Positions 45,705 to 54,357 of a stretch of DNA of 64,000 nt are shown in pieces. The first letter of the stretch is position 1, and every line of letters begins with the position of its first letter. Source of the DNA: Plectonema cf. radiosum LEGE 06105 (lineage in GTDB: Bacteria > Cyanobacteriota > Cyanobacteriia > Cyanobacteriales > Nostocaceae); NCBI RefSeq assembly GCF_015207665.1, contig NZ_JADEWL010000007.1, positions 52,229 through 116,228 on the forward strand, written 5' to 3'. The position numbers were made by a program, and so were the translations under genes. Under the pieces are notes generated by a model, which made no database searches, was not told where the DNA came from, and was given only the letters and a program-made list of their open reading frames with translations.

Positions 45705-46823
45705 TTAATTAACCCTTTCCCATAATCTTTGAATTTCGCCAAAAATATCTGTATTTGGTGGTGGTAATTTATCTCCTGTTGGTATAATTTCCGCACCGGG
45801 AATATTTTGATTCCAAGGACTATTGGGAACTGTTTTTAAGTCTACAGAATTATTTGCGGGACGAAATCCATACTGGACAAATATCGCTTGCTGTTGGGGT
45901 TGAGTCAGAAAATTAAGGAATTTTTGACCAGCATTTGCGGTACCTTGATCGACATTTCTTTTTACTATTGCGGCGGTAGAAATTGTTTCAATTGTTGGAT
46001 TGAGATAATAAATTTGATAGGGTTTCCCCTGAGTTTTAGTTGCTTGTTCCCAGCGGTGTAGTGCGATGCTTTCATAAACTGTTGCTACATCGGCATCGTT
46101 AGCACCTTTAGCAATGAATTCTTCTAATAAGATATCGGTAGAGCGTGGAGGTTGATAAACGGAGCGTTTCACTAAACCAAATAATGATTCTACAGCGGAA
46201 TTATTAAAGCTTGAACTATTAAGATTACCGCCAACTTTTGATTGCGTCCATAAGCTCATGGTTAACTGTCCGCTGTTGGAACGAGTCGGATTAGTAGTCA
46301 CAAAATCAAAACTTCCCCAATCGCTTGCACCACCAATTCCGCTCCATTTAACGGATTGCATGGCTTTTTCGACTCTATCCCAGCGAAAACGTCCGTCGGG
46401 AAAAAGTACTTTACCTCTTTCTTGCCAAGCAATTCCTACTAACATTGTTTTAGCAATTGGTAGGGGTTTTTCATAAAAAGGTTCGTCGGAATTACTTGCT
46501 TGATATCGAGTACTTAATTCTGTTAGTTTTTCTCCATTTGCAGGAATTAAGATAGTTGGTGTAAAGTCATTTTCATTGTCAATAAATTTATTAACTATTT
46601 CTTGAGAACCTTGGAATTTTAACTCTAATTTGATATTAGGATTTTCTCGCTCAAATTGAACTTCCAACTGTTTTAGAGGTTCTTGTAATTCCGAACCGCT
46701 AACTATGACTACAGTTTGCTGTAAACCGGGAACAGGAGCATAAGCTAAACCTAGTGAGGCTAAAATTATGCCTAGAGAAACGATAGTGCGGTTTTTTTGT
46801 TGGGATTGACGTTTATTGTTCAT
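45705..46823 (-). CDS. extracellular solute-binding protein (type 2 periplasmic fold)
   Basis: A 372-residue binding protein with an N-terminal membrane anchor or signal (SLGIILASLGLAYA). The first strand is TVVIVSGSELQEPL. It shares the motif PTRSNSG with the binding-protein half of the gene at 47396, and both end with an RPA/RPG turn. The two are therefore relatives. Members of this fold bind oxyanions, metals or organic acids, but no permease gene is nearby. It is the last gene of a three-gene minus-strand unit (37 bases after the membrane protein). Confidence 0.82.
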   Translation of the reverse strand: MNNKRQSQQKNRTIVSLGIILASLGLAYAPVPGLQQTVVIVSGSELQEPLKQLEVQFERENPNIKLELKFQGSQEIVNKFIDNENDFTPTILIPANGEKLTELSTRYQASNSDEPFYEKPLPIAKTMLVGIAWQERGKVLFPDGRFRWDRVEKAMQSVKWSGIGGASDWGSFDFVTTNPTRSNSGQLTMSLWTQSKVGGNLNSSSFNNSAVESLFGLVKRSVYQPPRSTDILLEEFIAKGANDADVATVYESIALHRWEQATKTQGKPYQIYYLNPTIETISTAAIVKRNVDQGTANAGQKFLNFLTQPQQQAIFVQYGFRPANNSVDLKTVPNSPWNQNIPGAEIIPTGDKLPPPNTDIFGEIQRLWERVN

Positions 46824-46860
46824 AATTAGATTCTAAACAAGAATAATTGCAACGATTAAA

Positions 46861-47373
46861 TTATTCAAATTTTCGCCTTTTAAATGCAGAACTAATTTTA
46901 GAAAAGATGGTAATGACAATCAAAAACATGATTAATATTATTTTTTCATCAATCAATGCTTTCGCTATTTTTACATAAGATCGAGAGTAGATGTTTAACA
47001 TTACGTTTTCATTTTCTATTCTTAGAAATGTATTTATTTTCTCATTATCTGATTGTGCATCATTGCCCAAAAAAATAAATTCCCCATGTTGATAAAATTG
47101 AATAGGTACATCTTTTTCGTACAACACTAACTTGTATATAGTAGAATCCCCATCGCTATGTTCATCTATATGGGTTTCGGCTTTAGCTTTTGTTAATCTA
47201 AAACTTTCTACAGATGTTGATATAAGCCCAAACATTCGGAAACGTTGTAGCTGACATTTGGTATAGTTTATTTCCAGTTTCTTACAACTTAATTTTGCTG
47301 AACTACCGACAAAAAATGCTAACGCAAGAACTATAATGACAGGTGGAAAAAGACAGCCTAATAATTTCTTCAT
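46861..47373 (-). CDS. small two-helix membrane protein, unknown
   Basis: A 170-residue protein with an N-terminal hydrophobic segment (LFPPVIIVLALAFFVG) and a C-terminal one (IILIMFLIVITIF). They enclose a ~110-residue domain likely to be periplasmic. It contains a Cys pair (SCKKLEINYTKCQ) that could form a disulfide. The basic ends (KRRK) fit both termini being cytosolic. No family is recognised. It lies between two genes for related binding proteins with gaps of 22 and 37 bases, so it probably serves the same complex. Confidence 0.7.
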   Translation of the reverse strand: MKKLLGCLFPPVIIVLALAFFVGSSAKLSCKKLEINYTKCQLQRFRMFGLISTSVESFRLTKAKAETHIDEHSDGDSTIYKLVLYEKDVPIQFYQHGEFIFLGNDAQSDNEKINTFLRIENENVMLNIYSRSYVKIAKALIDEKIILIMFLIVITIFSKISSAFKRRKFE

Positions 47374-47395
47374 AGATTTTTGTTCCTTGATGAAT

Positions 47396-49120
47396 TTAAA
47401 ATTCCAACTGCAAATCTGACATTAATTTTGAAATAGTTTCCGGGTTTCCTTTAGAATAATAACCGCCGTTTAATTCCGCAATTATCTTCAGTGCTTCGGG
47501 GTTAAATTCTCGTTCGTTACCGTAACCAATTGTAAAAAATGCAATCCTTTGGTCGCTATTAAAACCGCTTTTTTGTAATTCCGGCTTTAACTGTTCTAAA
47601 GATATTTGAGAAGTTGTATCATCTCCATCAGTTAATATCAAAACCGCGTTAATCGCATCTTGACGAAGATTATTTGTTAACCAGTCACGAGCAGAAATTG
47701 CCGCATCATAAAGACGAGTTCCACCACCCGCTTCTAAACTATTGACAAACTGGATTCCCTTATCCTTTCCTTCAGGTGTTCCATCTACTAATACTGGGGG
47801 ACGAATATCTTTGTCAAAATCAATCAAGGCAATTTGCTCTTTAGGTCCCAAACTATTAATATATGTCTGCAAAGTTGTTTGGACTGCGGGTAATTTTTCT
47901 CCCTCCATCGAACCCGAAGAATCCACAACAACAACAACCAAAGATGGTTTTTTGACTACTTCTTGCCAAGATTTGAGCATCGCTTCCACAACTTCCGGTT
48001 GAGGAGGTCGTAGCGAATCATACTTTGCTTGAGGATTTACCCCGAATTGCGACGAAAACTTTTCCCCTAACGGAATTCCCGGTACTCCAGGACGCAAACC
48101 CAATTCAGTAGCGATTTTCTGCACTTGAGCAGAACGCAAATAATCAATAAATTTCTCTGCTGCGGCTTTTTCATCAGCACTTACCCAAGGAGCTTTAGGT
48201 AAAATTGCCCGCATATTAGAAGTAAATGTTGCTTGCGGATACACGGCTTGATAGCTTTGTTGCCCTGGCTGCAAGTGAGAATTTGCATCAATGACGCTGG
48301 ATTCGTATACAGAGCCAACCGAAGCCCAGAATTGACCATTTTTAACCATCGACTTAGCCAAAGAGCCTGTAGAAGTCCCGTAGCGGGTAATCTTGGCTTG
48401 AATTTGCTGAACCTGGGACTCAAATTTTTGCACATCAGCCACCGTAATGGTTTCCGGACGTTTACCCGATACGCTAGCGAACTGCGTCACTAAAGTTTGC
48501 AATCCCGAATTGGAGCGAGTTGGTGCAGTGTGGACGAAATTTATGGGTAATAAAGGTGCTGACGAGTCAATATCGCGGTGATTTTTGGCAGTAGCTAAAG
48601 CTTGATAAAAATTATCGACTTTTTCTAGTCCCGGAGCAATATCCGCTTGTGCCATCAAAACCATTGGTGAATTCGCGAGTAGCGGTGATTCGGTGATTTG
48701 CGGGATGTAATTTTGTCCGGGAAATAATTGATTTACTTGATAAATTAACTGATTTTGATAAATTTCACCGTCTACAGAAACAATTGTGGGAAAATCTGGT
48801 GAGGATTCTGGCAAAGTCCCATTTTTTAACTGAGTTGCCAAAGTTACCATTTTACTAACTACATCACCGCTTCCTAATGCTTCACATTCCACCCGAAAAG
48901 CCGTACCATCTTCTAATTGCGGTTGTGTAGCGTTAAAATCTTGCACTGCTTGAGCGCAAAACTTGTCTAAAGCGCTACCGACTAACAACTTGATTTTTAA
49001 ACCATTAAAATTATCTAAATTATTTGTAGAATTATTTTCAGCACCGTCGCAAGCAGTCAGTAACAAAATGCTGAAGGTTGTCATCACAGATACAGCGAAG
49101 CGACGATTTTTAGAAATCAT
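47396..49120 (-). CDS. solute-binding domain fused to VWA domain, lipoprotein
   Basis: A 574-residue protein. The signal peptide ends in a lipobox (LLTAC). Residues about 40-350 are a type 2 solute-binding fold with the motif APTRSNSGLQT. Residues about 394-574 are a VWA domain with a complete metal site: VVDSSGSMEG, GGGTRLYDA, LTDGDDTT. It is first in the three-gene unit. A binding domain joined to a VWA domain outside the cytoplasmic membrane could sense a ligand and present it, or assemble with the following membrane protein. Ligand and partners are unknown. Confidence 0.85.
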   Translation of the reverse strand: MISKNRRFAVSVMTTFSILLLTACDGAENNSTNNLDNFNGLKIKLLVGSALDKFCAQAVQDFNATQPQLEDGTAFRVECEALGSGDVVSKMVTLATQLKNGTLPESSPDFPTIVSVDGEIYQNQLIYQVNQLFPGQNYIPQITESPLLANSPMVLMAQADIAPGLEKVDNFYQALATAKNHRDIDSSAPLLPINFVHTAPTRSNSGLQTLVTQFASVSGKRPETITVADVQKFESQVQQIQAKITRYGTSTGSLAKSMVKNGQFWASVGSVYESSVIDANSHLQPGQQSYQAVYPQATFTSNMRAILPKAPWVSADEKAAAEKFIDYLRSAQVQKIATELGLRPGVPGIPLGEKFSSQFGVNPQAKYDSLRPPQPEVVEAMLKSWQEVVKKPSLVVVVVDSSGSMEGEKLPAVQTTLQTYINSLGPKEQIALIDFDKDIRPPVLVDGTPEGKDKGIQFVNSLEAGGGTRLYDAAISARDWLTNNLRQDAINAVLILTDGDDTTSQISLEQLKPELQKSGFNSDQRIAFFTIGYGNEREFNPEALKIIAELNGGYYSKGNPETISKLMSDLQLEF

Positions 49121-49451
49121 GTATTTCTCCCAGTAAAAATTTAGTATATTTGGGACTTCGGATTACAAACTATCAACAAGCTTCTATATAGATATCGGAA
49201 GAATGCAACTAATTTACGAAAACCATCAAAATTTTTCTCCGCACTTTCGTTTCAATTTCAGTTTGATCTGTCAACCCGAAGAGTTCAAGTCCAGATGATT
49301 ATAAGTAGATAGTGCTTAGTGGTTTAGAAATTTAACAACCAGAAACCAACTCCTAAGCAATTACGTTTTGCTAAGACCTAATTAAGCAAACAGGTAATAT
49401 GCGATTATTGCAAGGTAGAATACATAAAATCTGACTATCAGGAAATCGTTT
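49121..49451. other. divergent intergenic region
   Basis: About 330 bases between the SBP-VWA gene and the peroxiredoxin gene. It should hold both promoters. Nothing else recognised. Confidence 0.5.
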
Positions 49452-50090
49452 ATGGCTCTCCGTTTAGGTGATACAGTACCAAACTTTACCCAAGCTTCGA
49501 GTGAAGGGGAAATTGATTTTTACAAATGGGCTGGTGATAGCTGGGTAGTACTGTTTTCCCACCCGGCTGACTATACACCTGTTTGTACGACTGAATTGGG
49601 TACGGTTGCAAAGTTAAAGCCGGAATTTGACAAGCGCAATGTTAAAGCGATCGCACTTAGCGTTGATGATGTTGAGTCTCACAAAGGTTGGATCGGAGAT
49701 ATTGAGGAAACCCAAAGCACTAAACTCAATTATCCGATTTTGGCGGATGACGATAAAAAGGTTTCTGACCTTTATGATATGATTCACCCCAACGCTAACG
49801 CTAAAGTAACTGTACGGACAGTATTTATCATTGACCCAGAGCATAAATTACGTTTGTCTTTAACTTATCCTCCTAGCACCGGACGTAATTTTGATGAAAT
49901 TCTCCGGGTAATTGATTCCTTGCAGTTGACTGATAATTACAGCGTTGCAACTCCTGCTGACTGGAAAGATGGTGATGATTGCGTTATTGTCCCCACTCTT
50001 AAAGATCCAGAAGTTCTTAAGCAAAAGTTTCCTAAAGGATACGAAGAAATTAAGTCTTATTTGCGGATGACTCCCCAACCTAATAAATAG
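49452..50090 (+). CDS. 1-Cys peroxiredoxin (Prx6 type)
   Basis: A 212-residue peroxiredoxin. The peroxidatic Cys45 lies in PADYTPVCTTELG. The C-terminal dimerisation part (TPADWKDGDDCVIVPTL) is that of the Prx6/1-Cys class. The other Cys, in GDDC, is not at a resolving position. It reduces H2O2 and alkyl peroxides in the cytosol. No partner reductase gene is next to it. Confidence 0.93.
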   Translation: MALRLGDTVPNFTQASSEGEIDFYKWAGDSWVVLFSHPADYTPVCTTELGTVAKLKPEFDKRNVKAIALSVDDVESHKGWIGDIEETQSTKLNYPILADDDKKVSDLYDMIHPNANAKVTVRTVFIIDPEHKLRLSLTYPPSTGRNFDEILRVIDSLQLTDNYSVATPADWKDGDDCVIVPTLKDPEVLKQKFPKGYEEIKSYLRMTPQPNK

Positions 50091-50137
50091 TTGTGTTGTT
50101 GAATTATAGTTTCAACATCAACTGTAATCTATTGAAT

Positions 50138-50163
50138 GTAGAGACGTAGCATTGCTACGTCTT
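50138..50163. repeat. palindrome of the GTAGAGACGT family
   Basis: AGACGTAGCATTGCTACGTCT is a near-perfect hairpin, 45-70 bases after the peroxiredoxin stop. It may double as a transcription end signal. Confidence 0.75.
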
Positions 50164-50294
50164 TGCTATTTAGGATAGGTTAAATGAATTAATTAATTTG
50201 ATATAGCAGCCATCATCGGTTGCGATAAATAAATTCTAACTTTGCCGAAATTCTCATTCACAATAGGAAATGTAAGTCTAATTTAGCAAACATC

Positions 50295-50873
50295 ATGCTT
50301 TCATCTCCTTTACTTTTACAATTTCCTTCATCAATGACAGATGAGCAATTCTTTGAATTCTGTCAGATAAACCGCGATTTACGCATCGAACGAAATCAAC
50401 ACGGGGAAATATCAATCATGTCACCTACTGGCTCGGAAACTGGAAATCGTAATGTTAATATAGCTGGACAGTTATGGGTATGGTCGGAAGAAGATGGTAC
50501 GGGTATTTGCTTTGATTCAAGTACGGGATTTAAACTATCTACTGGTGCGGAACGCTCTCCCGATGTTTGTTGGATCAAATTAGAACGTTGGAATAGTTTA
50601 TCGCCAGAGCAACAACAAAAATTTGCTCCTATCTGTCCTGATTTTATCATTGAGTTAAGGTCTGCTAGCGACAATCTCAAACCGTTGCAGGAAAAGATGA
50701 CAGAATATATCCAGGAACCGGGAATTCGGTTAGGTTGGTTAATTGACCGCAAAAACCACAAAGTTTACGTTTATCGTCCGCAAATGCCAGTAGAATGCTT
50801 GGAAAATCCCGATACCATTAACGGTGAAGATATATTACCAGGTTTTGTGTTGAATATGAATAAAGTTTGGTAA
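50295..50873 (+). CDS. Uma2-family (DUF820) putative endonuclease
   Basis: A 192-residue protein of the Uma2/DUF820 family, with a PD-(D/E)XK-like fold. Visible motifs are ISIMSPTGSETGNRN, RSPDVCWI (metal-binding Asp), PDFIIELRSASD (Glu) and the Lys in LQEKMTEY. This family is greatly expanded in cyanobacteria and its role is not established. The gene stands alone. Confidence 0.85.
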   Translation: MLSSPLLLQFPSSMTDEQFFEFCQINRDLRIERNQHGEISIMSPTGSETGNRNVNIAGQLWVWSEEDGTGICFDSSTGFKLSTGAERSPDVCWIKLERWNSLSPEQQQKFAPICPDFIIELRSASDNLKPLQEKMTEYIQEPGIRLGWLIDRKNHKVYVYRPQMPVECLENPDTINGEDILPGFVLNMNKVW

Positions 50874-51017
50874 CATTTCCAAGTCTTTATATTTAATTCA
50901 GTTATCAAATAAAAAAACCTTAAAACGAGAAAATTTTGCAGACAGTCGCTAAAATCAAAGATAAATATAAATACACACAGATTCTAGAAGCATTAAAGCT
51001 GACAATTGTAAACAAAT

Positions 51018-52134
51018 ATGGACGTTTTAGAACTAAAACGGGAAATCGAAACGTTATCTAATCGCCTGGGTAAAACTCAGGACTATCTTTGACTTACCTG
51101 CACTCAAAGCTAAAATTCAAGATTTAGAAGAAATTGCAGCACAACCCGAATTTTGGGATGACCAAAATAAGGCTCAAGATACCCTGCAAGAACTCAATGA
51201 ACTTAAAGAACATCTACAACAGTATCATGATTGGCACTCTAGTTTAGAGGATACAAGGGCAGTTGTTGAACTCTTAGAATCCGATACTGATGAGTCGCTG
51301 TTGAGCGAAGCTACATATAACGTTACTAGTCTTAAAAAAGAACTTGACCAATGGGAGTTACAGCAGTTACTTTCTGGTCCCTACGATGCTAAAGGGGCTT
51401 TAGTGACCATTACAGCAGGTGCGGGGGGTACTGATGCTCAAGATTGGGCGGAGATGCTGCTACGAATGTATACTCGTTGGGCAGAAAATCATGGCTATAA
51501 AGTTAACTTAACCGACGAATCTGCCGGTGATGAAGCTGGGATAAAATCGGCGACATTAGAAGTTACCGGACGTTATGCTTACGGGTATTTGCGTTCCGAA
51601 ATGGGTACCCATCGCTTGGTAAGGATTTCCCCTTTCAACGCTAATGGTAAGCGACAAACTAGTTTCGCAGGCATAGAAGTCATGCCTCAGATAGATGACA
51701 ATGTAGTGTTAGATATTCCCGATAAGGATTTAGAAATTACTACATCTAGGGCAGGCGGTAAAGGCGGACAAAACGTCAACAAAGTAGAAACCGCAGTACG
51801 AATTGTTCACCTGCCTACTGGACTTGCCGTGCGATGTACGGAAGAACGATCGCAATTGCAAAACAAAGAAAAAGCCCTGGCTCGTCTCAAAGGAAAGTTG
51901 TTAGTTGTTGCTCAAGAACAACACGCTCAAGAAATCGCGGAAATTCGCGGCGATATGGTTGAAGCCTCTTGGGGAAATCAAATACGTAACTATGTATTCC
52001 ATCCTTATCAAATGGTCAAGGATTTACGTACTAACGTTGAAACAACAGCGATCGCCGATGTGATGAATGGGGAATTAGATTCGTTCATCCAAACTTATCT
52101 ACGACAGCAAAACCAAATTGTCGAAAATGGGTAA
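51018..52134 (+). CDS. prfB: peptide chain release factor 2 (programmed +1 frameshift)
   Basis: RF2 recognises UAA/UGA stop codons and triggers peptide release. It is encoded in two frames: 51018-51089 (24 codons), then an in-frame TGA at 51090-51092, then 51091-52134 after a +1 shift at CTT-TGA-C. Joined, the product is 371 residues, normal for RF2. The decoding tripeptide SPF is in [10 protein letters not shown] and the catalytic GGQ in [11 protein letters not shown]. The frameshift self-regulates RF2 level: low RF2 favours shifting. The stop codon lies inside a GGTAATG heptamer repeat. Confidence 0.96.
51079..51093 (+). promoter_or_regulatory. RF2 programmed frameshift site
   Basis: AGGACTATCTTTGAC: the slippery CTT codon is followed by TGA and then C, the canonical poor-termination context. 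The upstream Shine-Dalgarno-like stimulator is AGGA, weaker than the AGGGGG of E. coli, with the usual short spacing to CTT. Confidence 0.92.
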
Positions 52135-52164
52135 TGGGTAATGGGTAATTGGTAATTGGTAATG
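52127..52164. repeat. heptamer repeat (GGTAATG/GGTAATT)n
   Basis: Five copies of GGTAATG/GGTAATT. The prfB stop codon TAA is part of the first unit. Confidence 0.88.
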
Positions 52165-52209
52165 TAAGATAATTAGGGAGATTTTCGGTTTTCACTACAA
52201 TATTTGTAT

Positions 52210-52256
52210 AACTCAAAACTCAAAACTCCTAACTCCTAACCCCTAACCCCTAACTC
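52210..52256. repeat. heptamer repeat (CTAACCC/CTAACTC)n
   Basis: Five to six copies of AACTCCT/AACCCCT heptamers in the gap between prfB and the DUF3285-type gene. Confidence 0.85.
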
Positions 52257-52378
52257 GCGTCGTCCGGTGGTCTTAACTGATACCTACTTCGCTTTGCTGA
52301 AAAAAACGCTGTGTAGCGCTCCATTTGTCAGCAATTTGTTAGATTGGTAGAAGAGTTTGTTATTGTGATTAAATTTTT

Positions 52379-52543
52379 ATGAATACTATGAACAATTCTT
52401 CTAGTAATGAAGATAAACCCAGCTATACAAAGTTGGCAATGCGGAATATGGTTCAAAAGGGTGGCACCTCGTTAAAGCATTTTGCACTTACTACTTTTGG
52501 ACTGTTGGCTGTTTTGATTGGTCTTGCTTATCTAACTCGTTAA
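52379..52543 (+). CDS. DUF3285-type small membrane protein
   Basis: A 54-residue protein read directly from the gap between prfB and ybeY. A short polar N-terminus is followed by LAMRNMVQKGGTSLKHF and a single C-terminal hydrophobic helix (LTTFGLLAVLIGLAYL). Its size, sequence and place agree with the cyanobacterial DUF3285 family as I recall it. It ends 14 bases before the ybeY start, so the two are co-transcribed. Function unknown. An ATG three codons in is an alternative start. Confidence 0.8.
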   Translation: MNTMNNSSSNEDKPSYTKLAMRNMVQKGGTSLKHFALTTFGLLAVLIGLAYLTR

Positions 52544-52557
52544 TAAAAGGAGATTGA

Positions 52558-53076
52558 GTGGATAAACGGCTTTCCGTTCAAGTGTATGTGCAAAATTATT
52601 ATGAACAATCTTCTCTAAAGGAAGGTGTAGGAAATGGGGATGAATATTGGGAAAATTGGTTTTGTCAATGGGTGAATATACTACAATCTGATATTCCTCA
52701 AGCCCCTAGTTATGAAATTGGACTACGTTTGACGGATGATTCAGAAATTCAAACCCTAAATTCTCAGTATCGCGATCAAGATAAACCTACAGATGTTTTG
52801 GCTTTTGCAGCTTTGGAAGTAGATTCCCCAGACATTACGGAAACAGATGACTCTGAACCCTTATATCTTGGCGATATTATCGTTTCTGTGGATACAGCCC
52901 AAAAACAAGCAATACAGCAAGGTCATTCTTTGAAAACTGAATTAGCTTGGTTAACATCTCATGGTTTGTTACATCTGATGGGATGGGATCATCCTGATGA
53001 AGAAAGTTTGCAAAGAATGATGGAAAAGCAAGTAATGTTACTGAAGACATTAGGTATTGATATTAACATAGAATAG
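52558..53076 (+). CDS. ybeY: endoribonuclease YbeY (16S rRNA maturation)
   Basis: A 172-residue zinc-dependent endoribonuclease with the family motif HGLLHLMGWDHPDEE (three His ligands) and the upstream QYRDQDKPTDVLAF. It works in 16S rRNA 3'-end maturation and ribosome quality control. The GTG start is supported by an AAAGGAGA ribosome-binding site. In many cyanobacteria ybeY is followed by dgkA, as here. Confidence 0.95.
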   Translation: MDKRLSVQVYVQNYYEQSSLKEGVGNGDEYWENWFCQWVNILQSDIPQAPSYEIGLRLTDDSEIQTLNSQYRDQDKPTDVLAFAALEVDSPDITETDDSEPLYLGDIIVSVDTAQKQAIQQGHSLKTELAWLTSHGLLHLMGWDHPDEESLQRMMEKQVMLLKTLGIDINIE

Positions 53077-53218
53077 ATTCACAAAATGGTTATTTCCATG
53101 CCATGCTTTAATTGTGCTTTTACTTTTAGTATATTCCTGTAGAAAATTGTCAAAATATTAATTAGCCTTTTAAAATTCGAGAAAAATTTCATCCTAATAT
53201 TACATTATTCATATCTTT

Positions 53219-53695
53219 ATGCCTATGTCCCAGCAAATTTCATCTTCACCAAAACCAAACAGTTTAGAAACAGTTGTGTCTAAACAAAGAGAATTATCTT
53301 GGTCTGTTGCCTCCAACCTGTTCGTTAGTTTTAAATATGCCTGGGCTGGAATTACCTACGCTTTTCAAACTCAACGTAATTTTCGCATCCACTTATCTGT
53401 CTGCGCTCTGGCAATTGGCTTGAGCGTTTTTTTGCATCTGAAAGCCGTAGAAGTTGCGGTAATTGCAGTTACTAGCGGCTTAGTTTTAGCTTTAGAATTG
53501 CTCAATACCGCTGTTGAGTCTGTTGTTGATTTGACAGTTGAGCAAAAATATCACGAATTAGCGAAAATTGCCAAAGACTGTGCGGCTGGTGCGGTGCTAG
53601 TTTCAGCATTGGTGGCGGTATTAGTAGCTGCTATGCTTATATTGCCTCCTTTGCTCGAATTGATTCTATTGTCTACTTCTATAAACCTGAAATAG
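53219..53695 (+). CDS. dgkA: diacylglycerol kinase
   Basis: A 158-residue integral membrane kinase of the DgkA/undecaprenol kinase family, with a ~45-residue polar N-terminal extension and three hydrophobic helices. The conserved signature is ALELLNTAVESVVDL, containing the catalytic Glu and the metal-binding Asn. It phosphorylates diacylglycerol or undecaprenol for lipid recycling. The gene lies 142 bases after ybeY. Confidence 0.92.
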   Translation: MPMSQQISSSPKPNSLETVVSKQRELSWSVASNLFVSFKYAWAGITYAFQTQRNFRIHLSVCALAIGLSVFLHLKAVEVAVIAVTSGLVLALELLNTAVESVVDLTVEQKYHELAKIAKDCAAGAVLVSALVAVLVAAMLILPPLLELILLSTSINLK

Positions 53696-53757
53696 CAATA
53701 GCCAAAACAATCGAACAAATTAGGCATAGCCAGATAAAACTGAGGATTTGAATCGCT

Positions 53758-54357
53758 GTGCTAATAGTCATAGATAATTACGACAGCTTTACCTATAATT
53801 TGGTGCAGTATTTGGGAGAGTTAGCTGTAGATTTTCCTGTCGCAGACCAAATTCAGGTGTTTCGTAATGATAAGATATCTTTGGATGAAATTCGGGCGTT
53901 GCAGCCCGATGGTATAGTTATTTCTCCGGGTCCGGGAAGACCGGAAGATGCCGGAATTTCTTTACAATTAATTGAAGAATTAGCACCTAATTACCCAATT
54001 TTGGGCGTATGTTTAGGACATCAAAGTATAGGTCAAGTATTTGGCGGTAAAATTGTTTCTGCCCCAGAGTTAATGCATGGAAAAACTTCTCAAGTTTCTC
54101 ATCGGGGGGTAGGAGTTTTTCGGGGATTAGATAATCCCATGACCGCAACCAGGTATCATAGTTTAGTAATAGAGCGAGATACGATTCCGGATGTATTAGA
54201 AATCACCGCCTGGGTTGAAGATGGGACAATTATGGGAGTGCAACACAGGAACTTTCCTCACGTACAAGGTGTCCAATTTCATCCAGAGAGTATCCTGACT
54301 AATTCGGGAAAGCAATTGCTGCGAAACTTTCTAGAAAAATTACCTTTGAGAGAGTAA
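53758..54357 (+). CDS. trpG: anthranilate/aminodeoxychorismate synthase glutaminase subunit
   Basis: A 199-residue class I glutamine amidotransferase. It starts [20 protein letters not shown]. The catalytic Cys is in [11 protein letters not shown] and the His-x-Glu pair in VQFHPES. It supplies ammonia to TrpE for anthranilate, or to PabB for p-aminobenzoate. A single gene often serves both in bacteria (trpG/pabA). The GTG start places it 62 bases after dgkA. No trpE or pabB is adjacent. Confidence 0.92.
   Translation: MLIVIDNYDSFTYNLVQYLGELAVDFPVADQIQVFRNDKISLDEIRALQPDGIVISPGPGRPEDAGISLQLIEELAPNYPILGVCLGHQSIGQVFGGKIVSAPELMHGKTSQVSHRGVGVFRGLDNPMTATRYHSLVIERDTIPDVLEITAWVEDGTIMGVQHRNFPHVQGVQFHPESILTNSGKQLLRNFLEKLPLRE

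Noticed and set aside
50138..50163. Rho-independent terminator after the peroxiredoxin gene
   Set aside because: The hairpin is a member of a dispersed palindrome family and lacks a proper T-run, so it is listed as a repeat; a role in termination remains possible.
51301..52134. prfB read as a truncated 277-residue protein
   Set aside because: The frame continues upstream to a +1 frameshift site and a 24-codon first segment, giving a full-length RF2.
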